A stretch of DNA of 64,000 nucleotides. Origin: Rahnella rivi (GTDB lineage: Bacteria > Pseudomonadota > Gammaproteobacteria > Enterobacterales > Enterobacteriaceae). Numbering within the stretch: the first letter of the stretch is position 1; every line of letters begins with the position of its first letter. A model generated the notes under the pieces. That model saw only the letters and a list, made by a program, of their open reading frames with translations, was not told where the DNA came from and ran no database searches. The stretch covers positions 217,339 to 281,338 of the forward strand of contig NZ_JAFMOX010000062.1 of NCBI RefSeq assembly GCF_019049655.1. Direction: 5' to 3'. This document shows positions 60,942-64,000 of the stretch, in pieces. The position numbers and the translations under genes are program-made.

Positions 60942-61250
60942 ATGACAGTACGAATTCTGGCGGTATGCGGTTGCGGGCAAGGCAGTTCGATGATCATGAA
61001 GATGAAAATCGGCCAGTTCCTGACACAGGAAGGCGTGGATCACACCATGAACAGTTGCGCGGTGGGGGAATACAAATCAGAGCTGGGCGGCGCCGACATT
61101 ATTGTCGCGTCCACGCACGTGGCGGATGAAATCACCGTCAGCGGCAACAAATACGTGGTCGGCGTGCGCAACATGCTGTCGGCGGCAGATTTCGGCCCGA
61201 AAGTGATGGAAGTGATCAACGCGCACTTTCCGTCGTCGCTGAAAAAGTAA
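60942..61250 (+). CDS. ulaB: Ascorbate PTS subunit IIB
   Basis: A 102-residue phosphocarrier; the phospho-cysteine is Cys9 in ILAVCGCGQGSSMIMKMKI. It hands phosphate to ascorbate bound in UlaA. It starts 14 bases after ulaA and eleven bases before ulaC, in a tight operon. Confidence 0.97.
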   Translation: MTVRILAVCGCGQGSSMIMKMKIGQFLTQEGVDHTMNSCAVGEYKSELGGADIIVASTHVADEITVSGNKYVVGVRNMLSAADFGPKVMEVINAHFPSSLKK

Positions 61251-61260
61251 GGAGCGCTGT

Positions 61261-61731
61261 ATGAAACTGCGAGATTCGCTGGCTGAAAACAACTCGATTC
61301 GCCTCAACGCAGAGGCCGAAACCTGGCAGGAAGCGGTGAAAATCGGCGTCGATATGCTGGTGGACGCCGGTGTGGTCGAGCCACGTTATTACCAGGCAAT
61401 TTTGGATGGCGTGAAACAGTTCGGGCCGTATTTCGTGATAGCGCCGGGGCTGGCGATGCCGCATGGCCGCCCGGAAGAAGGCGTCCTGAAAACCGGTTTT
61501 GCGCTGGTGACCCTGAAAACGCCGCGGGTGTTCAACCACGAGGATAACGATCCGGTGGATATCCTCATCACGCTGGCGGCGGTGGATGCCAACGCCCATC
61601 AGGAAATCGGCATCATGCAGGTGGTGAACCTGTTTGATGACGAAGCCAATTTTGACCGCCTGCGCGCCTGTACCACCGCGCAGCAGGTGCTGGATTTGAT
61701 CGACCAGACTTCCGCCGCGGCGGTTCACTAA
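61261..61731 (+). CDS. ulaC: Ascorbate PTS subunit IIA
   Basis: A 156-residue phosphocarrier with the phospho-histidine in GLAMPHGRPEEGVLKTGFALV. It receives phosphate from HPr and gives it to UlaB. AAGGAG precedes the ATG. Its paralogue in the 3.8-8 kb operon shares the same motif. Confidence 0.97.
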   Translation: MKLRDSLAENNSIRLNAEAETWQEAVKIGVDMLVDAGVVEPRYYQAILDGVKQFGPYFVIAPGLAMPHGRPEEGVLKTGFALVTLKTPRVFNHEDNDPVDILITLAAVDANAHQEIGIMQVVNLFDDEANFDRLRACTTAQQVLDLIDQTSAAAVH

Positions 61732-61756
61732 TTCGTTAGCAGAGAAGGAATTCAAT

Positions 61757-62413
61757 ATGTCTCATTCATTACCGATGTTGCAGGTGGCGCTGGATAACCA
61801 GTCGATGGACGACGCCTACAAAACCACGCGCCTGATCGCCAGCGAAGTCGACATCATCGAAGTCGGCACCATTTTATGCGTCGCCGAAGGCGTGCGGGCG
61901 GTGCGTGATTTGAAAGCGCTGTATCCGGAAAAAATCGTGCTGGCCGATGCCAAAATCGCCGATGCCGGAAAAATCCTCTCGCGCATGTGCTTTGAAGCCA
62001 ACGCCGACTGGGTGACGGTGATTTGCTGCGCCGACATCAACACCACCAAAGGCGCGCTGGAAGTGGCGAAGGAATTTAACGGCGACGTGCAGATTGAACT
62101 GACCGGTTACTGGACGTGGGAACAGGCGCAGGAATGGCATGACGCCGGTATCGAGCAGGTGGTTTATCACCGCAGCCGCGATGCCCAGGCCGCCGGTGTG
62201 GCGTGGAGTGATGCCGATATCACCGCCATCAAACGCCTGTCGGATATGGGCTTTAAAGTGACCATTACCGGCGGGCTGGCGCTGGAAGATTTGCCGCTGT
62301 TTAAAGACATTCCGGTCCACGTTTTCATCGCCGGTCGCAGTATCCGCGATGCCAAAGATCCGGTTGACGCGGCGCGTCAGTTCAAAAAATCCATCAGCCA
62401 GCTCTGGGGCTAA
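61757..62413 (+). CDS. ulaD: 3-keto-L-gulonate-6-phosphate decarboxylase
   Basis: A 218-residue Mg-dependent enzyme of the orotidine-monophosphate-decarboxylase superfamily. LQVALDNQSMDDAY, DAKIADAGKI (catalytic DxK) and VTITGGLALEDLPLFKDIPVHVFIAGRSI (phosphate site) are present. It converts 3-keto-L-gulonate-6-phosphate to L-xylulose-5-phosphate and CO2. Confidence 0.97.
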   Translation: MSHSLPMLQVALDNQSMDDAYKTTRLIASEVDIIEVGTILCVAEGVRAVRDLKALYPEKIVLADAKIADAGKILSRMCFEANADWVTVICCADINTTKGALEVAKEFNGDVQIELTGYWTWEQAQEWHDAGIEQVVYHRSRDAQAAGVAWSDADITAIKRLSDMGFKVTITGGLALEDLPLFKDIPVHVFIAGRSIRDAKDPVDAARQFKKSISQLWG

Positions 62414-62423
62414 GGAATCTCGC

Positions 62424-63284
62424 ATGATGCATAAAGCCGTTCCACTCGGTATCTATGAAAAAGCCCTGCCTGCGGGCGAAGACTGGCTGATGCGCCTGAC
62501 GCTGGCGAAAGAGCTGGGCTTCGATTTCGTTGAAATGTCGGTAGATGAAACCGATCACCGGCTGGCGCGGCTTGACTGGTCACGCGAGCAACGCCTGCTG
62601 GTGGTCGATGCGATTTCGCGCACCGGCATCCGCATTCCGTCGATGTGCCTGAGCGCGCACCGGCGGTTTCCGCTCGGCGCAGAAGATGATGAAACCCGCA
62701 ATCAGGGGCTGGAGATCATGCGCAAAGCCATCGTGCTGGCGCAGGATCTCGGCATCCGCGTGATCCAGCTCGCCGGTTATGACGTTTATTACCAGCAGGC
62801 CAACGACCACACCCGCGAACGTTTTCGCGACGGCTTGCAGGAGTCGGTCGAAATGGCCAGCCGCGCGCAGGTGACGCTTGCGATGGAAATCATGGACTAC
62901 CCGCTGATGAATTCCATCAGCAAAGCATTGGGTTACACGCATTACCTGAATAACCCGTGGTTCCAGCTTTACCCGGATATCGGCAATTTGTCGGCGTGGG
63001 ATAACGACGTGCAGATGGAACTGGCGAGCGGCGCGGGGCACATCGTCGCCGTGCATATTAAAGACACGCAGCCCGGCGTATTCAAAAACGTGCCCTTCGG
63101 CAGCGGGGTGGTGGAGTTCGAGCGCTGCTTTGCCACGCTGCAAAAAAGCGGTTATCGCGGGCCGTACCTGATCGAAATGTGGAGCGAAACGGCCGCCGAT
63201 CCGATGCAGGAAGTGCGCAACGCCCGCGCCTGGGTGGTGGATAAAATGCAGAAAGCCGGGCTGAACATGGAGGAAACCGTATGA
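62424..63284 (+). CDS. ulaE: L-xylulose-5-phosphate 3-epimerase
   Basis: A 286-residue TIM-barrel epimerase matching E. coli UlaE (VPLGIYEKALPAGEDWLMRL; GFDFVEMSVDETDHRLARLDWSREQRL; VTLAMEIMDYPLMNSISKALGY with the metal glutamate). It makes L-ribulose-5-phosphate. The start at 62424 has AAGGA seven bases upstream; a longer frame from 62349 runs through the end of ulaD and is rejected. It overlaps ulaF by four bases. Confidence 0.96.
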   Translation: MMHKAVPLGIYEKALPAGEDWLMRLTLAKELGFDFVEMSVDETDHRLARLDWSREQRLLVVDAISRTGIRIPSMCLSAHRRFPLGAEDDETRNQGLEIMRKAIVLAQDLGIRVIQLAGYDVYYQQANDHTRERFRDGLQESVEMASRAQVTLAMEIMDYPLMNSISKALGYTHYLNNPWFQLYPDIGNLSAWDNDVQMELASGAGHIVAVHIKDTQPGVFKNVPFGSGVVEFERCFATLQKSGYRGPYLIEMWSETAADPMQEVRNARAWVVDKMQKAGLNMEETV

Positions 63285-63970
63285 CGGATGCTCTGAAACA
63301 ACGCGTATTTGAAGCCAACATGGCGCTGCCCGCTTACGGTCTGGTGACCTTTACGTGGGGAAACGTCAGCGGGATTGACCGCGAGCGCGGGCTGGTGGTC
63401 ATCAAGCCGAGCGGTGTGGAATACGAAAGCATGCAGGCCAGCGATATGGTGGTGCTGAACCTGCAAGGCGACGTCGTGGAAGGGCATTACACCCCTTCCT
63501 CTGACACCGCCACGCATCTCGAACTCTACGCCCGTTTTCCGCAGCTTGGCGGCATCGTGCATACCCATTCCACCTACGCGACCTCATGGGCGCAGGCCGG
63601 TGTGGCCATCCCGCCGCTGGGCACCACGCACGCGGATTATTTCGCCGGTGCGGTGCCGTGCACCCGGCCTTTATCGCGTCAGGAAGTGGGCGGCGAATAT
63701 GAACTGGAAACCGGCAAAGTGATCGCCGCAGCGCTGAGCGGCATCGACCCGCTGCACATGCCGGGCATTCTGGTCGCCCAGCACGGCCCGTTCTGCTGGG
63801 GCACCACGCCGGAACAGGCGGTACACAACGCCGTGGTGCTGGAAGAAGTCGCGAAAATGGCGTGGATCACCGGTTCAATACGGCGTAACCAAACCCCGAT
63901 GGACGACTATTTGCTGCAAAAACACTTCAGCCGCAAACACGGGCCGGATGCCTATTACGGACAGAAATAA
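63281..63970 (+). CDS. ulaF: L-ribulose-5-phosphate 4-epimerase
   Basis: A 229-residue class II aldolase-fold enzyme (AraD/SgbE/UlaF). Substrate and zinc residues are seen in TWGNVSGIDRERGLVVIKPSGVEYESM and GGIVHTHSTYATSWAQAG (HTHS), with the third His in MPGILVAQHGPFCWGTTPEQA region. It makes D-xylulose-5-phosphate, linking ascorbate breakdown to the pentose phosphate pathway. Last gene of ulaABCDEF; the window ends 30 bases later. Confidence 0.97.
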   Translation: MTDALKQRVFEANMALPAYGLVTFTWGNVSGIDRERGLVVIKPSGVEYESMQASDMVVLNLQGDVVEGHYTPSSDTATHLELYARFPQLGGIVHTHSTYATSWAQAGVAIPPLGTTHADYFAGAVPCTRPLSRQEVGGEYELETGKVIAAALSGIDPLHMPGILVAQHGPFCWGTTPEQAVHNAVVLEEVAKMAWITGSIRRNQTPMDDYLLQKHFSRKHGPDAYYGQK

Positions 63971-64000
63971 TGGCACGGAGATGCCCTTAAAATGCCCTCC

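Noticed and set aside
62349..62423. N-terminal extension of ulaE
   Set aside because: It runs through the end of ulaD in another frame; AAGGA and the family start support 62424.
1..64000. tRNA or rRNA genes
   Set aside because: No cloverleaf-forming sequence with CCA-type acceptor or conserved rRNA segment was recognised anywhere in the window, including beside the accessory island.

Overview
The window looks like a chromosomal segment of an enterobacterium of the Yersiniaceae, most likely Rahnella or a close relative (Ewingella, Rouxiella, Serratia). The basis is recognisable enterobacterial gene order (rlmJ-gor, rsmJ/prlC, uspA/uspB/pitA/yhiN, yhhS/yhhY/ryhB/yhhW/gntR, glpD/glpR/glpG/glpE, the ula genes) together with an OlsF-type fused acyltransferase as known from Serratia proteamaculans. 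The genus is inferred, not proven.

Layout. 1-3.8 kb: the end of an ABC exporter gene, a FemAB-like N-acyltransferase, a CynT-type carbonic anhydrase and msrA. 3.8-9.2 kb: an unassigned catabolic operon with an ascorbate-type PTS (IIA, IIB, IIC), a P-loop kinase, a LacD-type aldolase and a small helical protein, with a divergent SorC-family regulator. 9.6-12.6 kb: a YcaC-like hydrolase, a LysR regulator divergent from a small monooxygenase-like protein, and the SOS nuclease gene cho with a LexA box. 12.7-15.1 kb: gor and rlmJ. 15.1-19.6 kb: a beta-glucoside operon (GH4 6-phosphoglucosidase, PTS IIC, Gfo/Idh/MocA dehydrogenase, HutC-type regulator). 19.9-27.7 kb: prlC, rsmJ, a decayed toxin-antitoxin pair, uspA, uspB, pitA and yhiN.

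27.7-33.5 kb is an AT-rich accessory island. It holds a dead IS3-family element, a colicin A-type pore-forming bacteriocin with its convergent immunity gene, an orphan lipoprotein, fragments of IS903-like and IS3-like elements, and a pair of transposon-end-like repeats. No lysis gene is visible. The colicin appears to be a mosaic: its first residues and pore domain resemble colicin A, while the central domain is shorter and ends in a colicin N-like NWKGP segment.

33.5-44.5 kb: a FliA-controlled chemoreceptor with a small downstream partner, an AmpC-like lipoprotein hydrolase, a degenerate periplasmic FKBP, olsF, yhhS, yhhY, the iron-regulated sRNA gene ryhB with its Fur box, yhhW and an outer-membrane barrel protein. 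44.8-50.0 kb: a second beta-glucoside PTS cluster (IIB, IIC, GH1, LacI regulator), then gntR. 50.0-57.1 kb: glpD, glpR and glpG, separated from glpE by a hipBA module and a PLP-dependent sulfur-amino-acid enzyme. 57.1-64 kb: the complete ula regulon (ulaR, ulaG, divergent ulaABCDEF) for L-ascorbate.

Four separate PTS-linked loci in 64 kb point to a plant- or soil-associated lifestyle rich in beta-glucosides and sugar acids. The strongest candidates for follow-up are the mosaic colicin and the 3.8-9.2 kb sugar operon.
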